Notes under the pieces: model-generated
The model's input: the letters and a program-made list of their open reading frames with translations, nothing else
Databases searched by the model: none
What the model was told of the DNA's origin: nothing
Shown here: piece by piece, positions 11,384-22,730 of the stretch
Layout of the letters: every line of letters starts with the position of its first letter
How positions within the stretch are numbered: the first letter of the stretch is position 1
From: Antiaris toxicaria
Lineage: Eukaryota; Streptophyta; Magnoliopsida; Rosales; Moraceae
NCBI GenBank assembly: GCA_035233585.1
Contig: CP141153.1
Span: 40,351,825-40,415,824 of the forward strand
Length of the DNA stretch: 64,000 nucleotides
Direction of reading: 5' to 3'
Made by a program: the position numbers and the translations under genes

Positions 11384-12735
11384 AAATTCAAAATTCAAAT
11401 TTCAAATTTCAAATTTCAAATTTCAAATTTCAAAATTCAAATTTCAAAATCCACAAAACAGTTATGTTTCAAATTCTTGTTCTCATGGATAATTTTCTAC
11501 AACTCCAAATCAATCTCAAATAAAATCATGGCAACTTTATTTGGAGTTCGAATAATTGTGTACTCTATTATCCAAAACAAAATCTGAATCTAAACGGAGA
11601 GAATCTTGTCTACCATCCTAATCCTCTTTCATCACCATCCATGCATAATAAACGAGCCAAGAGCATACACAAATCAATTTGCCAAACGTTAAGGAATTAT
11701 GTGGAGCTAGTAGAGGGACTGATTGAACATATATAATCGGGCTCCCGTGATTCCATATGATCATCATTCTGTACCGAACAACTCAATCATATGATCACTA
11801 ATTTCAGAGTCACACCACTATAAACCTGAAACTAAACTCCCAATTATATACCGTATTACATAAGCCTGTGACAAGCTACTATCCAATGACCTTGTTGTAT
11901 ATGCAAAACCGTCATATGATATCCATGATCAGCCTTAGGTCAAAGTCCGTTTAATCCTACTGATCAGGCTATCTTAAAGTTCCATTATACTACCGAATTA
12001 AGAAAATGATTATTCACCATATGTGAATAAGAAGTCATCCGCCCAGCAGACGACCCAAGGCCTTGTCCATTTTCACATTCAGTATAATGCCTTTAAGAGG
12101 ATACCTTTAACTCCTTAGAGCTATGATTCCGATATCTGCAAACAAACCCTTCATCGTATACAAGTCATGCACCCAACAAACTGGTCTATAAGCTTACTAC
12201 CTCTGAGACGCTTTAGAAATTGGAACATCAAAGTACACAAGTCATATACATGAAGTAGTTCATTTACTCAGGATTAAGGTTATTGCACAATTAACGTCAA
12301 AAGCAGATTGATCCACTTATAGCGGACTGCGTAGATCAATCACGCTTTAGTCCCAGTCTAATATGTCACCACCAAGCAACATATCTATGTCTCTACTTGG
12401 GAGTTCAGCTCCAGACAGTTAAGACAAACCGTCCCCTCCAAGGCTTTAGACAACATATTAGTCTTAACATGAGTTAGATGCTCGGTCTAACCCCATAGAC
12501 TACAGACCATAGTTTAGACCGCTTACTTTAGAACATTATCTTCTCGCATACAAAAGTCCATTGCATGCAACGTTCTAACAGTTTTAACACAAGCAATCAG
12601 TGAGCCATATTTGTTTACATTTACTTTAACATGTAAATAAGCCGAGGATAGATAGCAATGTAATGAATAACTTTTATTATCCAGTTCAAAATAAATACAT
12701 CAAAATGTCTCTAATGCTTAGGGCATTTCCTAACA
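10281..12735 (-). repeat. 5' LTR of copia-1 (right LTR)
   Basis: 2455 bp. On the minus strand it begins TGTTAGGAAATGCCC and ends TTTTCCTACA, a TG...CA pair. It should hold the element's promoter. It contains the longer TTCAAAT array (11249-11451). It is flanked on the right by gcaga, the target duplication. Confidence 0.95.
11249..11451. repeat. TTCAAATTTGAA-type array in copia-1 right LTR
   Basis: About 203 bp of the same irregular 10-13 bp units as at 2862-3034, with a run of plain 'atttcaa' units near 11290-11320 and 11395-11430 that accounts for most of the extra length. Confidence 0.9.
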
Positions 12736-14258
12736 GCAGATGTGTCCAGAACGTCAAAAATAGGCCAACAGGCCACTCTTTATTTTTCCGTCCCCGGGTC
12801 GTCGTTGACTGGCGTTGACTCCGATGTTGACCAGTGGCGAACTGCGACGGCGCGAACAATAGAGGTGTCCACCTTGAAGATCTCGATGAGAGGAGTCCAT
12901 TGGTGGTGTCAATTTCACCATTGGAGGCTCCGATCGTCGACAATCAGCCTCGAAAACTCGACCCACGGCAGTGACGTTGAATCTCCATCGTGCCAGGGTT
13001 GTTGCTCAAAATTGTTTGAGGGCTTTTGCTCCCCGTTCTTCTCTGAGCATTTTGAGACCGGTAGTATGGCTCAACTCCGCCAGAATCGATGGATTCTACG
13101 GCGGCGACGGCGCGGCTTCGGGCAACGTGATCCGGTGACTGTTGAGCTGAAATGAAGCTTGGGTTTTGTTCTACTCTTCACCACGAGTCTTTTGGGACCG
13201 GAATCGTGTTGACCGGAGGTCGGACGGAGGAGATACGGCCGTTTGAAATTTCCGGCCCCCGGCGGCTTCGGGCGGCGCGTGCGGGGTTCTCCAACATCGG
13301 TTCCGTCGATTCAGCACACCGTTGGACTCAGCTCGTCGAGAGCTTTCCAACGAGACTAGCGGTGTCGAAAACGGACACCGTTTCCGATGGTCGGTTACTG
13401 TTCATCGACGGTGTATATGTGGGGGAGAAAATCTAGAAATGGAAAATTATGGGGCCTTTTCTGCAATTTCGACCTTTTATACCCTTTTTGTCCAAAATTT
13501 CAACATGAGCTATCCTGACTAATTTGGGTATGCTAAACCCAAATATATCAGTTTTATTTCCATCCGAGATCATTTCGACCAGTTTTCGATACTGCGAATT
13601 CCTGGTCAAAAATTACCTTTGTGCTCAATTAACTAATTTGAGCATTCTAATAGGTTACATTGACTAATTTGGACGATCTGAATCCAAATATATCAGTTTC
13701 ATCGTCATCCGAGGTCATCTCGGTCAGTTTCCCATACTGCACATTTCCTGGTCAAAATTCTCGTTTTGTGCTCAATTGACTAATTTGAGCATTCTGATTC
13801 CAAATATATCAGTTTTATATCAAGAAAATGTTATCTTGACTAATTTCTTGATACTGCATATGTCTAGGTCAAATATTACTTTTCATGCTCAATTGACTAA
13901 TTTGAATATGCTGAATCTAAATATATTAATTTTAGGTCAAGAAGAGGTCATCTAGCACAACTTCTCGATACTATGTGTAACACACGCACTCACGTCTAAA
14001 ATCACTACTATTAGTATTTTATCTTTTTGTGCACTCAGTTTACCCTGAGTCACCTACTAGGGTTTACAGTTCACTGTTTTTCCCCAGCTCAATTCGGCAT
14101 GCTTTTACATCACCGAATTCTTAATTTGTAATATCGTTAGAACATTTTATCTCGTTTTACACAATATTAATCATTCATTTCACATTTTAAACATGAAATT
14201 CATCATATACAAGCAATTTACAATATTTCGAGAACAGTAAAATTTCCTGGTTATTACA
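12736..14258 (-). repeat. Gypsy family D LTR, right portion
   Basis: Continues the LTR begun at 1-1921. 12741-13440 is relatively GC-rich and aligns with gypsy B LTR 38710-39390 (both have 'gtgtc..gaacgtcaaaaataggccaac'). 13517-13990 holds a degenerate tandem module. The terminus reads ...cctggttattaca, so on the minus strand the LTR starts TGTAATAACC. Several open frames in the GC-rich part have no match in the homologous B LTR and are taken as chance. Confidence 0.82.
13517..13990 (-). repeat. Degenerate ~116-bp tandem module in D LTR
   Basis: 'gactaatttg' or a close variant recurs at 13517, 13631, 13662, 13778 and 13895. Each is followed by a 'ccaaatatatcagtttt'-like block and most by 'gatcatttcgaccag...gatactgc'. 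Spacing is 114-117 bp except for one 31-bp step. Confidence 0.8.
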
Positions 14259-17200
14259 CAGTAAGTACAAACATACAAGTAAATAAGTTGAATACACCAC
14301 ACTTAGGGTTAGTCAACTTATGACCAATTGCTTGCTTATTTCTATGCTTTGCTTATTCTTTCTATTCTATCTCTTTCTTTTCTTTGCTTTACTTTATCTT
14401 GCTTAATCTTTCACTTGTGGGCCCGTGGTTGGACATACCTAATGTGCGCAAACTAGTAGAGGATCAGGAGAGCGACCCGCCAATCAACCCTAAGGTCATC
14501 TCTGGACTACTACCTATAGGTAGCAAGTCAAGCCATCAACTACCTCATTATTAACGAGGCAGTGCCACACAACTGAGGTGGAGGCTATCTTTGAACCTCA
14601 AAATTGGAGAGGCCGGTATGCCAACCTTAACTTTTAAGTCTTATTATCTGACTTATCTTATTCTTCTTTTCTTTATCTGATCTTGCTTAACTATTCTCGT
14701 GAACATGTTAGTATCATGTCACAAACTGAATAACTTAAATGTGTATATATATAACACAACTATATGGCAAGTCAATTCGTGAATAGACAATTAAATGTCT
14801 GTACTTACAGTACTTGTGCTAGTGTAAACTTTTGTGGGTCCGTCGAGCTCCTTTACCCGTCTCTAATTGAGTTTCCTAAAGACACAATGTCATCAGTTAA
14901 TACATTTTCATTAACTGACTTTATTATACTAAAATCTGAACTTTAGCTTTTAAAATCTTAATTAAAGTCTTATGATGACATTTAAAGTCCTAACGACTCT
15001 GTTTAGACATTTCTAGCGCTCTAACAACCATTTTCGAGCATTTCGAAAATTTTGGTAAACTTGGTGAATAGTAACTTTCGATTGTGAATAGTACTATTCA
15101 CGTGAATAATATCATGCACGTGAATAGTAACTGGGCCAGGGGACGTTTTTATTTTTCTGCTTAGACCGGGTTCCCTAAGTCCGAGAACCATAAAATAGCA
15201 AACTGGAGGGTTTAATGCCCCTTTCTTGACTTTTCTAAACTTTTTGATTAAAACGACCATTTTGCCCCTAATGTGTCTTGGGGTCGTAACATTCTAATTT
15301 TGGTGCTTAAACGGGATTTTCTGAGTTCCTAAAATCTTAAAATAATCTTTTCTAGGTCTCGGTAAATTTTTACAACTTAATTTTTGTAATTACACTATTT
15401 ACTTATCACCCGTCCCTCGGGTGGTACTATTCTGACCCTTGGGGTCGTGGCTCATTTTTCTAGCGTTTTGGAGCTTCAAACGAGCTTTTCACTAATCTTA
15501 AAAACGTTCCTTATTGTCTCCCCGACTTAGGTCTCCGAGGGGCTTGGGTATTTCCATCCCGACCCTAAACTTTACCCTTGTTACCCAAAATGCCCTTGAC
15601 GTTATTTTTTTTTCCGTCCGCTCGACATTTTAGATTTTAGGGGTCGGTTTACTATTCTGCTAGATTTGCTTTCTTACTTCAAACTCTAAGGTACCAAGGG
15701 ATCTCAGTTTTCATTTTCGAGCATATTTTTATCGCTCATTTCCTGAAATGCCCTTAATGCCGCTTTAAAAATTTCGGCAGCATTTCTGCTTAAATTTTAG
15801 GTTTCCGACATTTAGGAAACGCCTCAAAACCATCTACCCTAATCTAAACCTGTCACGTACTATACCAGAGGCCTATTTTATGCAAAAGTTTCTAAACTTT
15901 TACTAAAAACTTTCCACATTCTCAATGTACAAATCACACACAAAGTCTTTATTTTTCAATCACTTAGGCCACGGTTTTAGTTTAGGTTTCCAATACCAAA
16001 ACTTTCTTTCTTTCAAACATTCTTTCTCTTGCCTTTCTTCTTGGTTTTTAAGGCATATTCAACACCAAAACCAACTCAAATTCTTATTGAAATCTCTTTA
16101 TAAAGCCACAGGTTTTATGCTAAATCCTAACCTAACTTTGGTTTTCAATTCAACCACTTACACTAGCTTATCTTTTACATCATTCTAACTTACCACAACA
16201 CTAAAATCACATGATTTTTACATGTTCTTCACACTAGGTATACATGGTTCCTCTTTAGAAAACTTTTACAAAATTTTGTTTCAAACTTTTTAACTTTTCT
16301 TTCTAAACATTTTACACATCAAAACACATGTTTAAATCAACCAAAACCAACTCAAAATTCTTTCCATACCCTAGTAACATACACGGTTTTTCTTGAAACA
16401 AAGCGAATCCCACTTTGGTTTTAAGCTTTCAAATTTTCTTTCTAGTTGTTTTACATATCAAACACACTTTAAAACAACAATTTAATTAAACCAAACTTGA
16501 AATTTCTTGAACCCATACACTTAGTCACGGGTTCCTCATAAAACTAACATGAAAAATTCTTGTTTCAAACTTCTAAATTACTCTTTAACTATTATGCAAA
16601 CTAATTAACCTTAATCAATAAGGTTTGAACTAAACTTTTCTTATTCTTTTCTACTCAACATAGCCATGGATTTTTGCTTCAAAATACCAAAGAAAAGCTT
16701 GAAATTTCAAGCTTACCTTGCTATGTTACTCAACAATTGCTTAGGAAGAACTTTGCTTAAGATTTTGACACCAAACTTTGAAGAAACTTAAGCTCAATGG
16801 AGGGGGAGGGTCACGGCTTCAAAGGGCAGCAAAGAGGCTTTAATTTCAGAAAAATTTTCTGATTTCACGAAGCCAAAAACATTTTTTAAAAAGGGAGGCC
16901 AAAAAGGAGGGCTTTTTAGTAATTTTCTTTAGGGACTTTTTAGCAACTTTTTAAGGGTTTATTTGCAAAATTTTAGGGGTCAAAATAGAATTTTTTGGCT
17001 GTTTTCCAGCTGTAAAACCGACCTACTTCAGCCCTTATCCATAAAAATTTTTAAAAAAATCAACTTTGCATTTTTGGCTTAATCTTAGCCCTTGATCTTA
17101 CCTATCTTTAATCTTAACCATTCATCCTACCTACCATCCTTTTTCTTCTAATTTCTTATTCCTAATTATGACATCATTGATGATGTCATCTAATTAATCC

Positions 17201-17810
17201 ATAGGTCAAAGTTTGACCAAAAGTCAAACCGAACCAAACTTTATCGAAATCGCGTAGGCGGGTTTCTGACACCTCCTGTGAGATCGGTTTACCTTATTCT
17301 ACTGTTGTTGGGCTAAAAATCAATGACGAAGTTTTTCGTCCTTTAGTAACCTTAGGTTTTACTTAGGGTAATCTCTTGGTTTCTTTGGCCCTAAAATACT
17401 TCATCATTTTACCGAAAATGATGAAATTTCTGGGGTGACATACCAGAGGACTTATCTAGTCATCCGTACTATCAAATTATTCTAATACTGTCTTAAAACT
17501 CTTAAAAATCCTAAATTACTTTTCTTACTGTGCTCTTACTTTGACTTGCCATATTCTTATCTTTACACTGCTCTGATACCGAAACTACTCCTTTTTGAGC
17601 GTTTTGGCCTGAAATCACTTTCTTACTCATATACTTTATTCTCTACTTATTTTTGGAGATTTTAATTCCTCCAAAACATCTATTTGTTACTATCAACACT
17701 ATAATTTGTCTAATTACAAACATAGTGTTTCTTTACATTCTTGCTTACAGAACTCATAGAGAACCCTAGATTAAACTAAGTTACACTGTTAGAATTCTCA
17801 GGTCGTCACA
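14259..17810 (-). repeat. Gypsy C-type LTR (C2), missing its left ~520 bp here
   Basis: Aligns nearly end to end with the gypsy C LTR from about 56338 to 59903, including 'taagtacaaacatacaagtaaataag' at the left and '...ggtcgtcaca' at the right. The left part was separated by the D insertion; the 5 bp after D (cagta, 14259-14263) fit the target site seen in C ('ctcagtaag'). The right end is followed by sequence unlike the C polypurine tract, so this is either a solo LTR or the right LTR of an element whose body lies left of the window. A frame at 15925-16188 is also seen in shorter form at 58017 and is not a gene. Confidence 0.85.
15063..15133. repeat. Inverted GTGAATAGT / ACTATTCAC cluster in C2 LTR
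   Basis: Contains gtgaatagtactattcacgtgaat followed by further gtgaatagta copies, an overlapping set of inverted repeats able to fold. The gypsy C LTR has the matching cluster at about 57160-57210. Confidence 0.8.
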
Positions 17811-19768
17811 GGTGTGGTAGCCTACTGGGCTACACACACTATTTTACTTTGAAAAATTGTTTGGATTGGCTTGTAAAAATCTTGGAAAAATTCTTTATTT
17901 TGAAGCCGCCCCCTTATCACCCCGTTGTAAGGTGGGGGACGTTTTTATGGAAACCTTGTTCATATTTTAAAGTGTTAAAAACACATTTTTATTTTGAAGT
18001 GTATAAATTATATTTTTAAAGCTTGCATTTTAAAGGTGGTTTTGAACCACTTTTGAAAATTATTTTGAAACTTGGTCGAAACGACTTTGTTTGAAATTTT
18101 GTCAAACATGAAAGTTTTCGTCCTCGACAAGATGAACAAATCTCGTGTCTTGGAGCCTATCTAACTCTAACGGCTCCTAATTTCATTAAACCCATGGGCT
18201 TGGTGCCCAGTTTTTTGTAAAAATCCAAGTTTTACGTCTCTGTAAAATGGCTCGGTTTGAGGACCGAAATGGTCAAATTTTTGACACACACGAGTGGTTT
18301 TCAAGGTCTCGACGAGATCTACAACTTTCGTGTTGAGTCCAAGAACTGGTTCGGACTCTAAGTGGTCCATTTCTAGCAAAACCTGAGACTAAACACAGGG
18401 TTTGGATTTTGTTCCCAGTTTTGGACACCGAGTGAAAAACACTCTAAAAACCTATCTTAGGCTCGTTTTTGGCTGAGGCCTATTTGATGTAAAAACGACC
18501 GTATCAAAATTTCCTTAAAATATTATGTTTTACCAAATCCCAAATTCGGACCCTAATAGGGTTGAAATGGCCAAAATCTGTGGCCTCTCCTTAAGGACAG
18601 ATTTGTGTCCAGCCACTAAAACGTTCATGCTCTCATTCGCACATAACCATTCATAAAAAAAAAAAAAAAAACGTAAACACAACCACAACCACATGCACTT
18701 AAAAATGATAATCTAAAGGCTCAACATAAACTTATTACAAACCATTTGCATAAATAAATACACATAAATGGCCTTGATCAAAACTTAAATCCAACTAACA
18801 CAAGATAAGGTTTTTCGGTTTACCTTCGTGCCTTGAACCAAGCACAGTTTCAACTAGGCTTGAGGAACCAAAAATGGTCATGGGAATCCAAGAGAATGGG
18901 TCTGTTTTTGCTGAAACATATACCAAAACTTTTTCTTAAAAATCAAATCAAAATAGAAACTAAAAACTACAAGGATCGGTTTTTAAAGACTTACCCTTGG
19001 TGCCTTAGAATGACTTGGATTCGAATCTTCCTAGCACAAGATTGTGAGGTTTGATTTTTGGTAAGTTGTGATATGATTAAAGCTTGAAAAAGTGACGGTT
19101 TGGAGGCTAAAGGGATTCGGCTGCAGCTAGGAGAAAAAGGAGAAATGAAAAGTGTTTTGGAAGCCAAAAAAAAAAGGAAACAAATCACTTGTGTAAAGGG
19201 TACCTTTTATAGGCAAAATTGATCAACTCGCTTAGACTTAATCCTACTTAATTGTCTACCAAATTAGCCAAATCTTGGGACAAATTTGCTGCCCAATTTT
19301 AGAGCAAAGGGGCCATGGGCTACTCATTGGAAGGAGGGAGGAATAAACAAATGTTGTTGACTACTTTTTCAAAAACCCTTGAATAAAATATTCAAATGTG
19401 TCATAGCTAGGGAATTATTTTAATGGCCACCTTTTGGGCTGTGTGTGCTGCAGATTACAGCTGCTTTTGTAGCTAAGGGGCATAGAAATTTAAGGCCAAA
19501 TTTTATTTGTGTTGGCTTCTCATCGCAGTCTAATTTTATACTGTGGTGTTCGGTCCTTTCTTGGCAATGTTCCAATTTTCATCTGAAAATTGGTTTTCTG
19601 AATCTGATTTTTATACTGTAAATTCCTGGTTGTTTTCTACTGTCTAAGAGTCCATTATCAGTCTAGATTGCTATTCATGTCCTATACTGTGGTTGTGTCT
19701 ACACTGTATTGTCCTTTCACACGCAAACCGAGGCGTTCCCGGATGAAATTTTGGACACAGTCTCTCTT

Positions 19769-20340
19769 GACTAATTTGGATGTGCTGATTCCATTTTTAT
19801 CAGTTTCACGTCCATCGGAGGTCATCTAGATCAGTTTTTAGGATCTGTGTGACCCCACCTCGAAAAACGTGTCAGGTGCCTGATTGATTAATTTGGGCGT
19901 TCTGAGTCCAAATATATTAGTTTCGGGGCGAGTAAAGCTCGTCTTGACCCTCATCCTGATACTGTGTATCTCTCAAACTAAAAATCTCGTTTTGTACTCA
20001 ATCAACCAGATCGAGTCTACTAACCGTTCATGTATCAGTCTTAGGTCAAGTTAAGGCCGTCTTGGCCAATAACTTGACATTGTATTTCTCTCTATTCATT
20101 ATCCACCGTTTTCTACTTAACTGACTGGTCTGAGTGCTCTGACTCGGATTTTGTCAGTCTCTAGGTGAGAAGAGGTCATCTGGACCATTTTCTTGATATT
20201 GTACCCTTACTAGGGCTATCTCTCGCTATTGTGCTCAGATGTTCGGTCCGAGTATTCTGGTGATCTATTTACCAGTCTTGTGTCAAGAAATGGTCGTCCG
20301 GATCAGTTTTCCGACACTGCCTATCTAATTCATTCATACA
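19769..20340 (-). repeat. Degenerate ~118-bp tandem module in E LTR
   Basis: Five units anchored at 19769, about 19886, about 20004, 20123 and 20241 (steps of 117-119 bp), each with a gactaattTGgg-like start, then a 'tcagtt' block, a 'gtcatctggaccag' block and 'gatactgt'. It is the same module as in the B and D LTRs. Confidence 0.8.
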
Positions 20341-20529
20341 CATAATAGGGTGGATCGGGTTTACTGTCGGTCGCTCCTTTCACTGCATGAATAGTACTTA
20401 AACAATATCGTATCTGTTTAGTCTATTCAATGGGAAAATATATCGTATTTTCCAACTTAATTACTCATTGTATTGTAATTAGGTTTCATGCAATTTAAGG
20501 GTCTGTATAACGGCTTTCTGCCCATTACA

Positions 20530-20870
20530 CGGCCTTCAACACGGTCTCTAACACGGGCGTGTATAAGGTAACACGGGCATGTACTAGCTGAAGTTTTTCA
20601 ACACAGCCATGTTTCAAAACATGGCCTTTTACACGTTCATTAACCCAATGGGTACACGGCCTCTTACACGACCATGTCCTTGGTCGTGTCTCAGTACATG
20701 GCCATGTTTAATTACACGGCTTCTCACACGTTCACAACCTGAGCGGTACACGGCCTCGTACATGGCTGTGTACCTGACTGTGTTCTACTACATGGCCATG
20801 TATACTTACATGGCTACACACACATACACAGTCTGAGTGGTACACAGCTTCTTACACGGCCGTGTACCTT
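20530..20870. repeat. ACACGGCC palindromic array in E LTR
   Basis: 'acacggcc' and variants recur many times, several forming the palindrome acacggccgtgt (for example 'ttacacggccgtgtacc' near 20853). On the minus strand this is in the first ~430 bp of the LTR, that is in U3, where a promoter or enhancer would be. Confidence 0.8.
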
Positions 20871-21244
20871 AAAAATTGCACTAAAATGCATCAAATTATT
20901 CTTCAATTTCTCATTAAATTGAAAGTTAAAGTACATGATCGAGGTAGTCCTTACAGGGTTTTATACCATCCGGCAGATCTATAAGTTCCCAAACAGCGTT
21001 GGATTTCATAGAATCCATCTCACTGTTCATGGTATGTTTCCAAGATATGAATCAACATCATTTATAGCTTCATCATAGGTGAACAGATCATCCTCATGCT
21101 CATGAGCCTCGCCCTGGTATACCTCAGCATCATACATGAAGAAATTAGGCTTTTTTGAAACCATCCCATTACGATGAGGCATCATAAATTGTTGATCGTC
21201 TACAAGTCTTTCACCGGAATTAGACTAGTGTCTAAGACCGAAAT

Positions 21245-21637
21245 CTATGGAGCAGTTCTTTCACCCGATAACTCCTTTAGCACCACTTTGCTTCGAGACT
21301 TAAAGTCATTCATGTGACTTTCCTCCAAGAATGTCGCATGGGTTAAAACAATGACTTTTTGTTCCTTTGGGTTATAGAACAGACCTCCCTTAGTTCCCTT
21401 AGGATACCCTACAAACATGCATAATTCTGTTCTTGGTTCCAACTTCTTCGCATCCCCATCCAGTACATGCGTCGGGCAGTCCCATATTCTCATATGTCCA
21501 AGGGAGGGCTTCCTGCCATGCCACAATTCATACGGAGTCCTGCGAATTGACTTGCTTGGAACCTGGTTTAGAATATAGCATGCCGTTTGTAATGCATATC
21601 CCCAAAATGATAACGGCAGTGCTGAATAACTCATCAT
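21245..21637 (-). pseudogene. Copia-2 integrase C-terminal part
   Basis: 130 codons beginning MMSYSALPLSFWGYAL and passing through GHMRIWDCPTHVLDGDAKK and LFYNPKEQK into the RT lead-in. Here the T run at about 21353 has five bases and the frame stays open through LTHATFLEESHMNDF, so this copy shows the unshifted state of the site that is broken in copia-1. Stops between 21638 and 21788 separate it from the rest of integrase. Confidence 0.9.
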
Positions 21638-21787
21638 GGACTATACCATATCCAATAAGGTCCTGTTTCTCCTTTCGATAGCACCATTTTGTTGTAGAGT
21701 ACCAGGTGTAGTCAATTAGGATAATATCCCATTCTCTACAAGATGTCCTAGAAATTCGTTGGAGAGATATTCGCCACCTCGATCAGA

Positions 21788-22730
21788 TCAAAGTATCTTT
21801 ATGGATTTACCCAATTGCCTTTCCACTTCCGCACGATACTCTTTGAACTTATCAAAGGTTTCACTCTTGTGGTGCATCAGGTATAGATATCCATACCTCG
21901 AGTAATCATCTATAAAAGAGACATAATACTTGAACCCTCCTTGTGCTACGACGTTTATGGGGCCACATACGTCGGTGTGCACAATTTCTAAGAGTTCCTG
22001 AGCCCTAGTACCCTTAGCTCCAAAAGGCCTCTTAGTCATCTTATCTTCAAGACAAGACTCACATTGAGGAAGACGTACCTCCTCCAGAGATTCTAGAGGA
22101 CCGTCTTTCACCAACCTTTGAATCCTATCCTGATTAATATGACCAAGTCTTAAATGCCAAAGATATGCCTCGTTAGAGTGAGAAACTTTCAACCTTTTAG
22201 AGTTATCTATTAATTCGGTGTCAAGCAGTGAGTACATCTTTGGTTTGATTAAATATAGGTTTCCATCCACCCATCCAGAACAGATAAAAGACTTATTTTT
22301 ATGAATATCAACTCTTTTACTAAAAGAAACTGAATAAGAATCCTTTATTAAATAAGCTATCGATATAAGGTTCCTCCTAAAATTAGGAACATAAAAATAG
22401 TTTTTTAATAAAATAAACCTAAATTCATTAAAGTAAAGGTAAACATCTCCTACTGCCTCAGCCACCACCAAGCTACTGTCTCCAGTCCACAACGAGAGGC
22501 TCCTATCATGTAGACTTCTCGTTTCCATGAACCCCTGCATAGAAACATAAACATGATTAGTAGCGCCTGAGTCAATGACCCAAGTGTCTTTCGATTCTTC
22601 CACCAAACATGTTTCTAAATAGTGAAGTTCCTTACCTTCCTTGCCCTTGGCGGCTTGGAATTCTCGACAAGCCTTCTGGAAGTGACCTACCTTTCCACAG
22701 CGGAAGCACTTGGACTTTTTAGGGTCCTTG
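21788..22730 (-). pseudogene. Copia-2 zinc knuckle, protease and integrase N-terminal part
   Basis: About 310 codons in frame: CCHC knuckle (CFRCGKVGHFQKAC), DSGATNHV protease box, pre-integrase HHCC domain, and the first integrase Asp (IVHTDVCGP). It stops at the codon before SDRGGEY, where CAA has become TGA. The open frame runs on into the A1 LTR as far as 22759, but those residues are not part of the gene. The A1 insertion cuts the protein just upstream of the knuckle. Confidence 0.92.
22726..22730. repeat. Target-site duplication of gypsy A1, left copy
   Basis: ccttg, identical to 36168-36172. Removing one copy plus the element restores the copia-2 order gggtccttg|ggcttcttg, matching copia-1 near 7560-7575. 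Confidence 0.97.

Larger units (their letters stand above)
1922..12735 (-). mobile_element. Copia-1: complete but defective Ty1/copia LTR retrotransposon
   Basis: About 10.8 kb on the minus strand. It has two similar LTRs of about 2.41 and 2.46 kb, a polypurine tract next to the left LTR, a primer-binding site next to the right LTR, and a gag-pol in Ty1/copia order (gag, protease, integrase, RT, RNase H) between them. It is inserted in a gypsy D LTR. Gag to integrase is in one frame apart from stop codons. RT and RNase H are in another frame after a one-base homopolymer change near 6193-6198. A long leader (8322-10266) separates primer site and gag. It is probably transcribed right to left from the right LTR; as it stands it cannot make a full polyprotein. 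Confidence 0.95.
17811..20955 (-). repeat. Gypsy family E LTR (solo or partial)
   Basis: About 3.1 kb. The right end (...gtccttaca, minus-strand start TGTAAGGACT) joins copia-2 coding sequence directly. The first TG at the left, 17813 (tgtggtagcctactgggc), looks like an LTR end: families A, B and C begin tgtggc, tgtgac and tgtggg. 19700-20955 aligns with gypsy B LTR 39690-40878; 17811-19700 matches nothing else here. It holds a 17-A run (18655-18671), a ~118-bp tandem module and an ACACGGCC array. I see no gene in it. Confidence 0.7.
20956..22730 (-). mobile_element. Copia-2 fragment: nucleocapsid to start of RT
   Basis: Remains of a second copia element very similar to copia-1 (compare 5790-7570). 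It is bounded on the left by the E LTR end (likely duplicated bases gggtt, 20956-20960) and on the right by gypsy A1. It continues at 36168. No LTR of this element is in the window. Confidence 0.92.

Noticed and set aside
12742..13436. Open frames of 70-137 codons that might suggest a host gene
   Set aside because: The region is homologous to the gypsy B LTR at 38710-39390, where the frames differ in place and content; it is LTR sequence.
20530..20870. ACACGGCC repeats considered as telomeric or centromeric satellite
   Set aside because: Spacing is irregular, the motif is not a known telomere repeat, and the array is confined to LTR ends (E and B).
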